NCBI RefSeq assembly: GCF_900142225.1
Contig: NZ_FRAD01000003.1
Coordinates: 239,062-303,061 of the forward strand
DNA: 64,000 nucleotides
Direction: 5' to 3'
DNA from: Hathewaya proteolytica DSM 3090
GTDB taxonomy: Bacteria > Bacillota > Clostridia > Clostridiales > Clostridiaceae
This document shows, piece after piece, positions 51,189 through 60,622 of the stretch. A program made the translations under genes and the position numbers. Positions within the stretch are counted from its first letter, which is position 1. Every line of letters starts with the position of its first letter. Under the pieces are notes generated by a model. The model ran no database searches and was not told the origin of the DNA. It saw nothing but the letters and a program-made list of their open reading frames with translations.

Positions 51189-52226
51189 CTATAAAATATT
51201 TTGACAAAGCTTATTTCCAGACAACTTATATTCGTTTCTGTATGCTAGCTCTCCAACTTTTAATCCTGCACAATGCAAATCAATTATAGGTTTTGGACCT
51301 AAATAAGCCAAGGTTTTCCCCATTCTAAAACTTCCGACTTCATATTTAGGATAATAAAAAATATTATTTTCATTTAAATCTTCTATATCTACTATACCAG
51401 CAAACTGTATTACTGTAACACTTTTAGAAAGTTTCTTTAACTCTTGTGATGTTATCTGGGAATTATCTTTACCTATATAACATTTATTCGAAGTATAATC
51501 AGCTATAATTAAGGCATCTACGTCTTTAACTAATTCTGAATTTTTTTCATTAATTTCTTTTATCAGTATCACATCATTAGACAATTTGGATAACGTATTA
51601 TGTATTACACTTCCAAACCTATCCTCACTTACAATTACAATTTTAGATTTATATATCTCAATTTTAGCGTCAAATAACATTTTTAATGCAAGATAACCAC
51701 TAAAATTAAAAACATCTAATCCTGGATAGTTTTCATTTGTTCCAACAACATTAATACCTTTTTCTTTACAATATTCAATATCTACATCACCACTTCTTAC
51801 TTCCCAAGCTTCACACATGTAAGGTACTACAGCATCTTCTCTCATTTTGTCTACTGTACACTTATCTATAGGCCTAACAAATCCCAAATTTGTGACTATA
51901 TGCGCTTCCCCAATTTTTTCTTTATCAAAAACAACTTCAATTTTATTTTCTACACCACAAAGCTTAGCAAATAGCATAGTGTCCGTTTTTATTTGTTCCT
52001 TTAATCCATAACTTGAATCTTTTGATATAGCATAAACTTTTTCTGCTCCTGCCATAGCTGCAATTATTGAAGTGTATATAAATTCACTAGATGCGGCTTC
52101 TGTGAATACGGTTAAATTGTGCAGATTTAATTCCAGAAAATCCACAACCCTCTTTATCAAATGTATACTTCTTCGTGGGTTTACCATGCCTTTATTAATA
52201 AAATATTCTTCTATATCATGACACAT
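51189..52226 (-). CDS. Unrecognised Rossmann-like protein in the glycosylation island
   Basis: A 345-residue soluble protein I cannot name. The N-terminal part (about 35-110) has TVFTEAASSEFIYTSIIAAM and GAEKVYAISKDSSYG, like a SAM/nucleotide domain. The second half has NVVGTNENYPGLDVFNFSG and a second nucleotide-like repeat around SKIVIVSEDRFG, like a 2-hydroxyacid dehydrogenase or SAH-hydrolase scaffold. It overlaps the aminotransferase by 11 bases, so it acts with it. Possibly a new sugar-modifying or nucleotide-binding enzyme. The 215 bases between it and the next gene hold no recognised element. Confidence 0.55.
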   Translation of the reverse strand: MCHDIEEYFINKGMVNPRRSIHLIKRVVDFLELNLHNLTVFTEAASSEFIYTSIIAAMAGAEKVYAISKDSSYGLKEQIKTDTMLFAKLCGVENKIEVVFDKEKIGEAHIVTNLGFVRPIDKCTVDKMREDAVVPYMCEAWEVRSGDVDIEYCKEKGINVVGTNENYPGLDVFNFSGYLALKMLFDAKIEIYKSKIVIVSEDRFGSVIHNTLSKLSNDVILIKEINEKNSELVKDVDALIIADYTSNKCYIGKDNSQITSQELKKLSKSVTVIQFAGIVDIEDLNENNIFYYPKYEVGSFRMGKTLAYLGPKPIIDLHCAGLKVGELAYRNEYKLSGNKLCQNIL

Positions 52227-53322
52227 TTAAAGCTCTCCTTATTTCTGAGACAACATACTGTATCTCCTCAACACTTAGTTCTCCATGTAGTGGTAAAGCT
52301 AACCCTTGTTTATAAGCATGCATAGAGTTTCCATATTGACTATCATTTAAATTATATTTTTTCCTATAATATAGTTGTTCATGAACCGAATATGCTCCAA
52401 AATTTGTTTCTATGCCTTTCTCTTTTAAAATTCTAATTACCTGATTTCTATCAATATTTTTATCCAATAAAATATGGTACGTTTGCCATACATGCTTACC
52501 ATACTCCTTTTCGCTAGGAATTTTTATTGCTCTATCAGCTTTTAAAAGTTCACTGTATTTTAAAGCCATTGCCTCCCTTTTATCGTTTATCCTACCTATT
52601 TTTTTCATTTGAGCAATTCCCATAGCCCCTTGTATATTTGTCATTCTATAATTAAAACCAGCCATCACAAATTGAGCTACACCATCTAAATAGCTCATAC
52701 CATGATTTCTTAAGATTCTTATTTTCGCTGCTAACTCATCATTATTCGTCACAACAATTCCACCTTCACCTGTTGTAATAGCTTTTCTTGGGTGAAGACT
52801 AAAACATCCTATGTCACCAATAGTTCCAACTTTTTTATTTTTATATTCCGCGCCAAATGCACAAGCTGCATCCTCAACTATTTTTAAATTATACTTTTGG
52901 GATAATTCCATTATTTTATCCATATCCGAAGATTGCCCAAATTCCTGCACGGGAATTATAACTTTTGTTTTATCTGTTATTTTTTCTTCTATCTTTTCTT
53001 CATCAATACAAAATGTATCTAAATCAATATCTACTAACTTAGTGGTAGCACCGACTAACTCAACAACATTTGCTGTAGCTGGAAATGTAAAGTCTGGAAC
53101 TATTACTTCATCGCCATTTTTTATATTTAAAGCCAATAACGCTAAATGCAGGGCAGCTGTTCCGCTGCTTACTGCAATAGCGTGTTTTACATTCAAATAC
53201 TTTTGAATTAAACTTTCCAGATGTTCTACCTTATCTCCTTGAACTAGATATTTCGATTCTAATACCTCTTTTATCTCATCTAACTCTTCTTGTCCAATTT
53301 CAGGGACTGCTAATTTAATCAT
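52216..53322 (-). CDS. DegT/DnrJ/EryC1 sugar aminotransferase
   Basis: The 368-residue PLP enzyme has GTAALHLALLAL, the D151 cofactor contact and the Schiff-base lysine K180 in SLHPRKAITTGEGG. It aminates a keto-sugar nucleotide made by the SDR enzyme upstream, giving an amino sugar for the flagellar glycan. It shares 8 bases with the SDR end and 11 with the unknown gene start, so the three are translationally coupled. Product identity (3- or 4-amino) cannot be predicted. Confidence 0.93.
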   Translation of the reverse strand: MIKLAVPEIGQEELDEIKEVLESKYLVQGDKVEHLESLIQKYLNVKHAIAVSSGTAALHLALLALNIKNGDEVIVPDFTFPATANVVELVGATTKLVDIDLDTFCIDEEKIEEKITDKTKVIIPVQEFGQSSDMDKIMELSQKYNLKIVEDAACAFGAEYKNKKVGTIGDIGCFSLHPRKAITTGEGGIVVTNNDELAAKIRILRNHGMSYLDGVAQFVMAGFNYRMTNIQGAMGIAQMKKIGRINDKREAMALKYSELLKADRAIKIPSEKEYGKHVWQTYHILLDKNIDRNQVIRILKEKGIETNFGAYSVHEQLYYRKKYNLNDSQYGNSMHAYKQGLALPLHGELSVEEIQYVVSEIRRALNVS

Positions 53323-54286
53323 TTACAGCACCTCTATACCACTCAATTGTTTCCTTAAGTCCTTTAGTCAAATCATACTGAGGTTCATATTCTAATATTT
53401 CTTTTGCTTTATCTATACTTGGTATTCTAAGTTCAACATCAACATAATTTTTAGGAACATATTTTATCTCTGAACGGGAGTCTGAAATGCGTTTAATAAC
53501 TTCCGCCAACATTGATATTGTTATAGTACATCTTGGATTCCCTATGTTAAAAGCTTGCCCTATAGCTTCTTTTGTTTCTATACATAAAACTATTCCTTTT
53601 ACAAAATCATCTATGTAACACCATGAACGTATTTGATCTCCATCACCATGTATCTGAATTTGTTCATTTTTTATAGCTCTGACTACAAATTCATGTATAG
53701 CTCCTTCTCCAACTTGTCCTGGTCCATATATATTAAATGGTCTAACAGTTACAACTGGCATGTTATATTCCTTATAATAACTATGTGCTAAATGTTCACC
53801 TGCAAGTTTTGATATAGAATAAGTCCAACGTGCTTCCCCTACGGGTGCCAGATTGGTTGTACTTTTTTCGTTAACTTTATACGCATATGAACCAAACACT
53901 TCTGAAGTTGAAAAATCAATAACTCTTTCTAAACCGTCCATATTATCTTTCAAAACTTCTAAAACATTGTATGTTCCTATCATATTAACTTGCATAGTTT
54001 TAACTGGGTTTTTAATTACTGTATCAATCCCAGCAATTGCTGCTAAATGAATTACTATATTGGGTTTAAACTCATCAACTACACTTTTTAGATGATTAAT
54101 ATCTAATATATCTCCTTTTACCAAATTGACATTTTCACACTGTAGTAAATTTGTCTTTTTTATAGCATTCCTATTTAAGTTATCATATATCAAGATTTCA
54201 TTGTTACCGTGAAGCATACTGCATAATTTTGTCCCTATAAAACCTGCCCCACCTGTTAAAAGTATTCTTTTGTTTTCTATATTCAT
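53315..54286 (-). CDS. NAD-dependent sugar-nucleotide epimerase/dehydratase (SDR)
   Basis: The 323-residue extended SDR has GGAGFIGTK for NAD binding, T127 and E129 in FSTSEVFG, Y156-x3-K160 in YSISK, and the RPFNIYGPGQ loop. The STSE arrangement is shared with GDP-mannose dehydratase and UDP-sugar decarboxylase types, so the exact reaction is open, but a keto-sugar nucleotide product is expected for the aminotransferase next in line. GGAGGAAGCAA precedes the ATG. Confidence 0.9.
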   Translation of the reverse strand: MNIENKRILLTGGAGFIGTKLCSMLHGNNEILIYDNLNRNAIKKTNLLQCENVNLVKGDILDINHLKSVVDEFKPNIVIHLAAIAGIDTVIKNPVKTMQVNMIGTYNVLEVLKDNMDGLERVIDFSTSEVFGSYAYKVNEKSTTNLAPVGEARWTYSISKLAGEHLAHSYYKEYNMPVVTVRPFNIYGPGQVGEGAIHEFVVRAIKNEQIQIHGDGDQIRSWCYIDDFVKGIVLCIETKEAIGQAFNIGNPRCTITISMLAEVIKRISDSRSEIKYVPKNYVDVELRIPSIDKAKEILEYEPQYDLTKGLKETIEWYRGAVND

Positions 54287-54333
54287 TTGCTTCCTCCATA
54301 AATAAATTTTAAAACTACATAGATAATTAATGA

Positions 54334-56733
54334 CTACTTACAATTCAACGTTAAAATTATATTTTTCAAATTAAATTCTAACCTCTCAATTTCTGACCTA
54401 TGAAAATCCCCACATTCCAATGATTTGCCAATGTATTCTTTTATTTTGACACATAATGGTTTTTCAACCCACTCGTGTATGTATTCTTTACTATAATCAG
54501 TATTTGAACCATCCCAAGGTTTAAATCCATCTTTATAATACTTTAATATATCAAAATACACTTCTGCAATTATATACATTTTTTTTGACTTCTTCATTTC
54601 GTAACTCTGTATTTTATCAAGTCCAACTTCCGATAAATAAATACTTTCATCGAAATTATTAATTATATATTCAATAATTGATATAATGGATGGAATTCTA
54701 TCCTTTAAATTATATGTCATATTATTTGAATGGTGCCTATAACATATGAAGCTACGATCTATATATTTATATTGCCATCTATATTTTATATATACTAGTG
54801 AATTTAGGACATCGCCTGCCACAATATTTTCCTTATCACAATGCCAAGTTATATCGTTTTTCCTATAAAATTCCGTTTTGTACATTCCTATTGTTACAGG
54901 CATTATACCAGAACCCATTCTTCTAAAAGTTTCTCTAATTATTTGTTCATCTGTAAACTGTTTATATTTCCATACATCTTTATAATTTCCATCAGCGTCA
55001 ACTATATCTAAATTACCATAAACATAATCTAAGTTTGGCTCTTTTAAAAATTGTTTTATCAAATCCTCGATAACATACCTATCTCTCAAAAAATCATCTG
55101 AAGATAATATAAATAAATATTCACCCTTAGCTTTCTCAATTAATTCTCTACATGCTTTAACGGAACTACCGCTATTTTTATCGTGGTATATTCCTTTTAT
55201 ATTCATATGTTTTTTTTCATATTCATTAATCAAATCTATAGAGCCGTCATTAGAACAATCGTCAACAATTATAATTTCAATATTGTCATATGTTTGACTT
55301 AATATTGAAGAAACAGCTTTATCCATATAATGCTTGTAATTATAATTAATCACTCCCACTGTAATTAGTGGTTTTATGTTAATTATTTTTTTTTCTTTAT
55401 TCTTTCCACTAATTTTAGAAATCATTTCTTTTATACTATTTAACTCCTTATCTTTTGAATAATTTTTCACAACATATTCCCTATATTCACTTGAGTTGTA
55501 TTTATGGCTTTTGATAATTTCAACAGCTTCATCTATAGTATTCCATACATATTTTTTATCATATATTTCTTTTGCACCAACAAAATTGTGTATTACCGGT
55601 TTAATCCCCTTGCTCATTCCTTCCATAACCGAAAGATGTTGTCCTTCAAGCAAACTAGTAGAAATTATATAATTTTTATCTATAAGCCATTTATTAATAT
55701 CATCCACCCATCCATAATGTATTATATTATCAGATAAATTCATTTCCTTTATCATTTGATTAAAATATAATACATCTCTATAATCCTGAAATTTACCTGC
55801 TATATGTAATTTGTATTTTTTATCTATTTTTACTAATTCACTAATCAATTGAATTAATAACATAGGACCTTTTTTATAATTTATATATCCTACATAAGCC
55901 AAGTTAAATCCTTTTTCCCTTTTCTCGAATTTGTATTTACCCTCATTTACTCCAACAGGAATAATATTAACCTTATCTTTAGGTATTTTTTGAAAACTAG
56001 TTAAAACAACATCATTTATATGTTTAGTATCTATTATTAATTTATCTACACTATTCCATTTAACATTACTAGGGTGTTCGGTAAATGCCTCATAACTATG
56101 CAATCTACAAATAATTTTTTTCTCCCTAGCTAGCTCCAATTTGCTACCATATGCTATGAGCTCATCACACCATTCAAACCAACATATATCCGCCCATCTC
56201 ATGCCCTCCTCGATTTGAGGGTATTCAGTTACCACTATTTTTTTTACATCATATTCGTCTGAAAGTCCACTTATTGTATCACCAAGAAAACTGTCCATGC
56301 CTTGTTTTACAAAAAAAGCAATTTTAGCCTTTGTAGTAATTATCTTTGCACCATGTTCATTTTTTAATCTACTTATATTCTCTTCAATTCCAAGTTTCAA
56401 ATTATCATCTTCGCAATTATTTATAGCTATAGTGTAACATAATAAGGCTTGGTTATATCTACCCTGTGTTTCGTATATATATGCCAGGTTATAGTTTAAA
56501 TCAAAATTATCCTTATGGTAATTTAGCCCTTCCTTTATAACAATTTCAGCCTCTTCTAATTTACCTTTCAATATTAATAAAACCGATTTCATAGAAAATG
56601 CTTCTGCATCATCCTTAACCATACTAAAGAATTCTTTTAATAAAACTTCAGCCTCCTGAAGTTTCTCCTTATTTATAAGCTCATTAATATTTTCTTTAAT
56701 ATGTTTTTTCATAGATTCCATACTTCCATCCAT
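54334..56733 (-). CDS. Two-domain glycosyltransferase with TPR N-terminus
   Basis: The 799-residue protein has TPR-like helices (about 15-130), a GT4-like transferase (about 145-440, with VGYINYKKGPMLLIQL and TSLLEGQHLSVMEGMSKG), and a GT2 domain (about 457-700, with VGVINYNYKHYMDKAVSSIL, VDDCSND and SSDDFLRD). Such multi-domain enzymes glycosylate flagellins in clostridia and Campylobacter-like systems. AGAGGTG precedes the ATG at 56733. It follows the TPR-GT2 gene and precedes the SDR gene on the same strand. Confidence 0.88.
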   Translation of the reverse strand: MDGSMESMKKHIKENINELINKEKLQEAEVLLKEFFSMVKDDAEAFSMKSVLLILKGKLEEAEIVIKEGLNYHKDNFDLNYNLAYIYETQGRYNQALLCYTIAINNCEDDNLKLGIEENISRLKNEHGAKIITTKAKIAFFVKQGMDSFLGDTISGLSDEYDVKKIVVTEYPQIEEGMRWADICWFEWCDELIAYGSKLELAREKKIICRLHSYEAFTEHPSNVKWNSVDKLIIDTKHINDVVLTSFQKIPKDKVNIIPVGVNEGKYKFEKREKGFNLAYVGYINYKKGPMLLIQLISELVKIDKKYKLHIAGKFQDYRDVLYFNQMIKEMNLSDNIIHYGWVDDINKWLIDKNYIISTSLLEGQHLSVMEGMSKGIKPVIHNFVGAKEIYDKKYVWNTIDEAVEIIKSHKYNSSEYREYVVKNYSKDKELNSIKEMISKISGKNKEKKIINIKPLITVGVINYNYKHYMDKAVSSILSQTYDNIEIIIVDDCSNDGSIDLINEYEKKHMNIKGIYHDKNSGSSVKACRELIEKAKGEYLFILSSDDFLRDRYVIEDLIKQFLKEPNLDYVYGNLDIVDADGNYKDVWKYKQFTDEQIIRETFRRMGSGIMPVTIGMYKTEFYRKNDITWHCDKENIVAGDVLNSLVYIKYRWQYKYIDRSFICYRHHSNNMTYNLKDRIPSIISIIEYIINNFDESIYLSEVGLDKIQSYEMKKSKKMYIIAEVYFDILKYYKDGFKPWDGSNTDYSKEYIHEWVEKPLCVKIKEYIGKSLECGDFHRSEIERLEFNLKNIILTLNCK

Positions 56734-56781
56734 CGTAACACCTCTATAGTTTAAATCATTATTTTAGTTAAAGTTATTCAT

Positions 56782-58905
56782 TTACATCTTATAGTTGTTC
56801 ACACTATTATTTTTTTCTTTTAACTTAGCCAGTGCTATTTCTGATTTTAACAACAAAATCTCCACATCATCTTTTACGATTTTCTCATACTCATCTATTA
56901 AAACATTGGCATTATCTAAATCCTCTTTTAAAATGAATTCTCTTATTGTATCTTTGATTTGAATCTTGTACTGCTCAAATTCGCTTAGTGTGGAGTTCTC
57001 TTCTTCATTAAATTCCTCTAGCATAAGCTCTATTCCATCTTTCATATACGGGTAAGCAGCAACTGCCCTTCTCAAATAATGGATATATTCACTTTGATTT
57101 TGTTCTTTTATATTTTCGGCTAGATACATATAAATAAAAAATTCATCTTCTTCATTCTGAACTTCTCTTATTAACTCATTCTCTATAACAAAGGGGGTGT
57201 ACACTGTAGTAACATATTTTTTTCCATTATCTATATAAGCTTTAAATATACTTGAATATAAATTTTTTTCTTTCACATCGTTACCCATGATTAAATAACA
57301 TCTTTGTAATATAATGTGTGATTTTAAATCAACGAAATTGTAACTTGTGTTTTTTATTATGTAATCTTGTAACAACTCCTTAAAATTGGAGTAATTTTTA
57401 AATAAATATCGCATAAATAATTGAATACTTTTGGTACTTAAATCATAAACAATATGACTAACAGATTTTTTATATAAAATGAAATAATATATTATATCAG
57501 CATAGTATTCTTCTAATAAATCAAATTTAACTTTTTTTATAAATTCTTTGATCATCGTATCTATATCTTCATTTTTTTCATACATTGCACAACGAATTCT
57601 ATTCAAATCAAAATAACTATTATCTGAACCTGAAAAATAACTTGTCAATTGTATTTTTTCTTCCGTTAGTAAGTTATTTTTATTTTTCTCTATTTCATTA
57701 AAGAAATTTTGTTGAATTTCTAAACTTGACTGCGCTATATTGTTTTTATAAAATTGAAATAATGTTTCTAGATCTTTAGTTATAAAAGAAATTTCAACAA
57801 ACAACTTATACCCTGCATAAAAAGGTTCTGATTTTATATCGATATTTTTTAAGTATTTAATTGCTTCTTTAAATTCTTTTTTCTTATACAACGAGTAAGC
57901 TATACCATATTTTCCTTCATTTTGCGACGCTAAAGTATAAATATTCATTGTAGGATTAAATCGAATAGATAACTTCTCATAGTTTGAGCATAAATCCATA
58001 TACTTTTTAAATGTTTTTATGGCATCCTCATATTTCTCTACTTTTATTTGTGCTTGAGCTAAATAAAAGTAGATGTCTATATGGTCCGGTTCTATTTTTA
58101 ACGCTTCTTTTGATATCTTTTCTACCTCAAAATACAATCCATTAATTAGTAAAGTTTTAATATGGTTAGGAATAATGTAAAAATACATTTTTCTTTCATT
58201 AGATTTTATTTTTTCAAACATTTTATATGCTTTTAAGCTCTCATTTAAAGCTTTGCTGTAATCCTTATGCATCATATATGTTACTGACAATTGATACTGA
58301 TAATATATATTTTCAGGTTCTTTTTTAAGTTCTTCTTCAAGCATTTTTTTTGTTCTTTGGTACTTCTTTTCCATTAGTTCCTCATCTGTGGATATATAAC
58401 CATAATGAATTAAAACACTATTTAAAGCTAAGCATTCTCCTTTAAATATAGGATCATTATGAACACTTCCTTTATAATGAAAAAATCCATCATTTTTAAA
58501 TATCCTTGGAGATTGCAAAAGAGCATAATGATAATCCTTATCTTCATCTAGTAAATTCTTTACAGTTAATGCAACTGCTCCAAATTTATCGCCAACTGTG
58601 GAATGAAAGTATTTTATTATTTCTTCACTCTCTTCTAGTACTTCATCTCCATCTATAATTAAAATCCATTCACCTTTAGCATAATTTATTGTTATATTTC
58701 TCATTTCTGAAAAGTTGTTATTCCATTCATGAAAATAAACGCTCTCTGTATATTTTTTAGCGATTTCAATAGTACTATCAGCAGATCCTGTATCTACTAT
58801 TATAAGCTCTGAAGATACAGCTTTCCTTAAAGGTTGTAAACTTTTTAAACATTCCTCTAAATGCTTTTCTTCATTTTTCACCATCATACATATACTAAGT
58901 TTCAT
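56782..58905 (-). CDS. GT2 glycosyltransferase with TPR C-terminus
   Basis: The 707-residue protein has an N-terminal GT2 domain (about 1-190: SICMMVKNEEKHLEECL, VDTGSADST, IDGDEVLEE) and a long helical TPR region (about 200-480). The last third is helical without a known fold. GT2-TPR proteins next to flagellin genes are the flagellin glycosyltransferases of many clostridia, attaching the first sugar to Ser/Thr of the flagellin centre. It lies directly downstream of the flagellin gene, with a terminator between. Confidence 0.9.
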   Translation of the reverse strand: MKLSICMMVKNEEKHLEECLKSLQPLRKAVSSELIIVDTGSADSTIEIAKKYTESVYFHEWNNNFSEMRNITINYAKGEWILIIDGDEVLEESEEIIKYFHSTVGDKFGAVALTVKNLLDEDKDYHYALLQSPRIFKNDGFFHYKGSVHNDPIFKGECLALNSVLIHYGYISTDEELMEKKYQRTKKMLEEELKKEPENIYYQYQLSVTYMMHKDYSKALNESLKAYKMFEKIKSNERKMYFYIIPNHIKTLLINGLYFEVEKISKEALKIEPDHIDIYFYLAQAQIKVEKYEDAIKTFKKYMDLCSNYEKLSIRFNPTMNIYTLASQNEGKYGIAYSLYKKKEFKEAIKYLKNIDIKSEPFYAGYKLFVEISFITKDLETLFQFYKNNIAQSSLEIQQNFFNEIEKNKNNLLTEEKIQLTSYFSGSDNSYFDLNRIRCAMYEKNEDIDTMIKEFIKKVKFDLLEEYYADIIYYFILYKKSVSHIVYDLSTKSIQLFMRYLFKNYSNFKELLQDYIIKNTSYNFVDLKSHIILQRCYLIMGNDVKEKNLYSSIFKAYIDNGKKYVTTVYTPFVIENELIREVQNEEDEFFIYMYLAENIKEQNQSEYIHYLRRAVAAYPYMKDGIELMLEEFNEEENSTLSEFEQYKIQIKDTIREFILKEDLDNANVLIDEYEKIVKDDVEILLLKSEIALAKLKEKNNSVNNYKM

Positions 58906-58999
58906 CCTATTTCACCCTTTCAAGTTTAAAAAACTTTAAATAACCATACTTATTTTATCGTAAAACACTCCTTTTTCTTTAATATATTTTTTATGAAAC

Positions 59000-59032
59000 A
59001 AAAAAGCCAGAGAAATTATCTCTGACTTTTTT
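59000..59032 (-). terminator. Terminator of the flagellin gene
   Basis: On the minus strand AAAAAAGTCAGAGA-TAATT-TCTCTGGCTTTTTT (one mismatch) ends the flagellin transcript before the glycosyltransferase genes. Confidence 0.88.
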
Positions 59033-59048
59033 ATTAAAGGTTTATCAA

Positions 59049-60248
59049 CTATCTTAATAATTGAAGAACTCCTTGAGGCTGCTGGTTAGCTTGCGCCAAC
59101 ATTGCTTGAGCTGCCTGGCTAAGGATGTTATTCTTAGAGAATGCCATCATTTCTTTAGCCATGTCTACATCTCTAATTCTTGATTCTGATGCCTGTAAGT
59201 TTTCTGATGCTGTATTCAAGTTTGTGATTGTGTGTTCAAATCTATTTTGAATAGCACCAAGAGCACTTCTTTGTGAAGATACTTTTTCAATAGCATTTTG
59301 AACTGTTTCTATTGCAGTTGCTGCACCAAATTTTGTTGAAATATCAACCTTGTCAACACCTAATGCAGCTGATCTCATATCATCCATAGAAACAAATGCT
59401 GTTTGCCCTGAGTTAGCACCTATTTGTGCCATTATTGATTCATCTAATTTAGTGCTTGCAGCTACAAATTTATTGAACACAAAAGTCATGCTTTCTCCAA
59501 CCTTCATATTCTTAATATTATCTATTGACATAGTTACAGCTGCACCTGTCGTTAAATCTGTACCAAAACTTAATGCTATAGATGAAGATACCGTTAAGCC
59601 ATCACCACTATTAGCAGCTTTTATTGTACCATCTGGACCAACAACTTTAAAGTTTGCATTATCAAATGTACCTTCTGCACCATCTACTCTAACAAGCATA
59701 TATGCGCCAGCTACTTCTGAACTAGTTGCCATACTAGATTGAACAGCTTTTAAATCTGCAGCATCAATCTTAATAATTGAGTTATTATTTACTCTTAATG
59801 AACCTTTTACTGCTTCAGCAACACCCTTAGCAGAACCATCTAATAATTTCTTAGTGTTGAATTCTGTTGTGTTTCCGATTCTGTCCAATTCAGTTTTTAA
59901 CTGTTTAACTTCGTTCTGAAGTTCTTTTCTGTCTGAATCTGTGTTTGTATCGTTAGCTGCCTGTACAGATAATTCTCTCATTCTCTGAAGAATTGAGTGA
60001 GATTCATTTAAAGCACCTTCAGCTGTCTGAATCATAGAAATACCATCCTGAGCATTTCTTGAAGCCTGGTCAAGACCTCTTATCTGAGCTCTCATTTTCT
60101 CAGAGATTGCAAGACCTGCTGCGTCATCTCCTGCTCTGTTTACTCTTAAGCCTGAGCTTAATTTCTCCATTGATTTTCCAGATGCAGTTGTGTTACCTGT
60201 CATCATTCTGTGAGCGTTCATTGCGTTAAGATTGTGATTAATAATCAT
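59049..60248 (-). CDS. fliC: Flagellin
   Basis: The 399-residue flagellin has the conserved D0/D1 ends (MIINHNLNAMNAHRMM, LSSGLRVNRAGDDAAGLAISE, and at the C-terminus NLQASESRIRDVDMAKEM and ILSQAAQAMLAQANQ) and a variable Ser/Thr-rich centre (about 150-290), where O-glycans would attach. A 14-residue N-terminal extension is open, but AAGGAGG lies 7 bases before the ATG at 60248 and MIINHN is the standard start. It is controlled by a sigma-D-like promoter and a CsrA hairpin, with fliW and csrA directly upstream. Confidence 0.97.
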   Translation of the reverse strand: MIINHNLNAMNAHRMMTGNTTASGKSMEKLSSGLRVNRAGDDAAGLAISEKMRAQIRGLDQASRNAQDGISMIQTAEGALNESHSILQRMRELSVQAANDTNTDSDRKELQNEVKQLKTELDRIGNTTEFNTKKLLDGSAKGVAEAVKGSLRVNNNSIIKIDAADLKAVQSSMATSSEVAGAYMLVRVDGAEGTFDNANFKVVGPDGTIKAANSGDGLTVSSSIALSFGTDLTTGAAVTMSIDNIKNMKVGESMTFVFNKFVAASTKLDESIMAQIGANSGQTAFVSMDDMRSAALGVDKVDISTKFGAATAIETVQNAIEKVSSQRSALGAIQNRFEHTITNLNTASENLQASESRIRDVDMAKEMMAFSKNNILSQAAQAMLAQANQQPQGVLQLLR

Positions 60249-60255
60249 AATAAAA

Positions 60256-60289
60256 TCCTCCTTGTTTTTTTGGTGAACATCCTTGTTCA
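60256..60289 (-). promoter_or_regulatory. CsrA-binding hairpin and ribosome site in the flagellin leader
   Basis: On the minus strand TGAACA-AGGA-TGTTCA (60289-60274) is a 6-bp stem with AGGA in the loop, the ideal CsrA presentation. A second GGA lies in the ribosome site AAGGAGGA (60263-60256). Two such sites, one covering the ribosome site, are the layout known for the flagellin leader in Bacillus. CsrA binding is inferred, not shown. Confidence 0.75.
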
Positions 60290-60329
60290 TCCATGAATAT
60301 TTAAATTATTGTGTTACCTTACAGTAATT

Positions 60330-60356
60330 ATATCGGTCTTATTTTTATACACTTTA
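60330..60356 (-). promoter_or_regulatory. Sigma-D (FliA-type) promoter of the flagellin gene
   Basis: On the minus strand TAAA (60356-60353), a 15-base spacer and ACCGATAT (60337-60330) match the flagellar sigma-D consensus TAAA-N15-GCCGATAA. Confidence 0.8.
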
Positions 60357-60403
60357 GCTTTTTTTAAAATATTTTTATTAATTTTTTATTTTCATTTTAG
60401 CCT

Positions 60404-60622
60404 TTATTTTGTCTTTATGCTTTTTAAAATTGAAATATCAAAGGATACTGCATTCTTATTTTCTTCTTCAATTTCTTTATAAAGTTCTTTTCTCAAAATG
60501 GTGATTTCCTTTGGGGCATCTATGGCCAATTTTACTGAGCCGTCATCTAGCTTAACTACAGTTATTTCAATATCATCTCCAAGCAATAGAGATTCACCTT
60601 TTTTTCTACTTATAACAAGCAT
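60404..60622 (-). CDS. csrA: Carbon storage regulator CsrA
   Basis: The 72-residue RNA-binding dimer starts MLVISRKKGESLLLGDDIEITVV and has the AIDAPKEITILRKELY segment with the RNA-contacting residues. It represses translation by binding AGGA/GGA hairpins. It shares one base with the fliW stop (TAATG), which couples their translation. The flagellin gene downstream carries the expected binding hairpin. Confidence 0.97.
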   Translation of the reverse strand: MLVISRKKGESLLLGDDIEITVVKLDDGSVKLAIDAPKEITILRKELYKEIEEENKNAVSFDISILKSIKTK

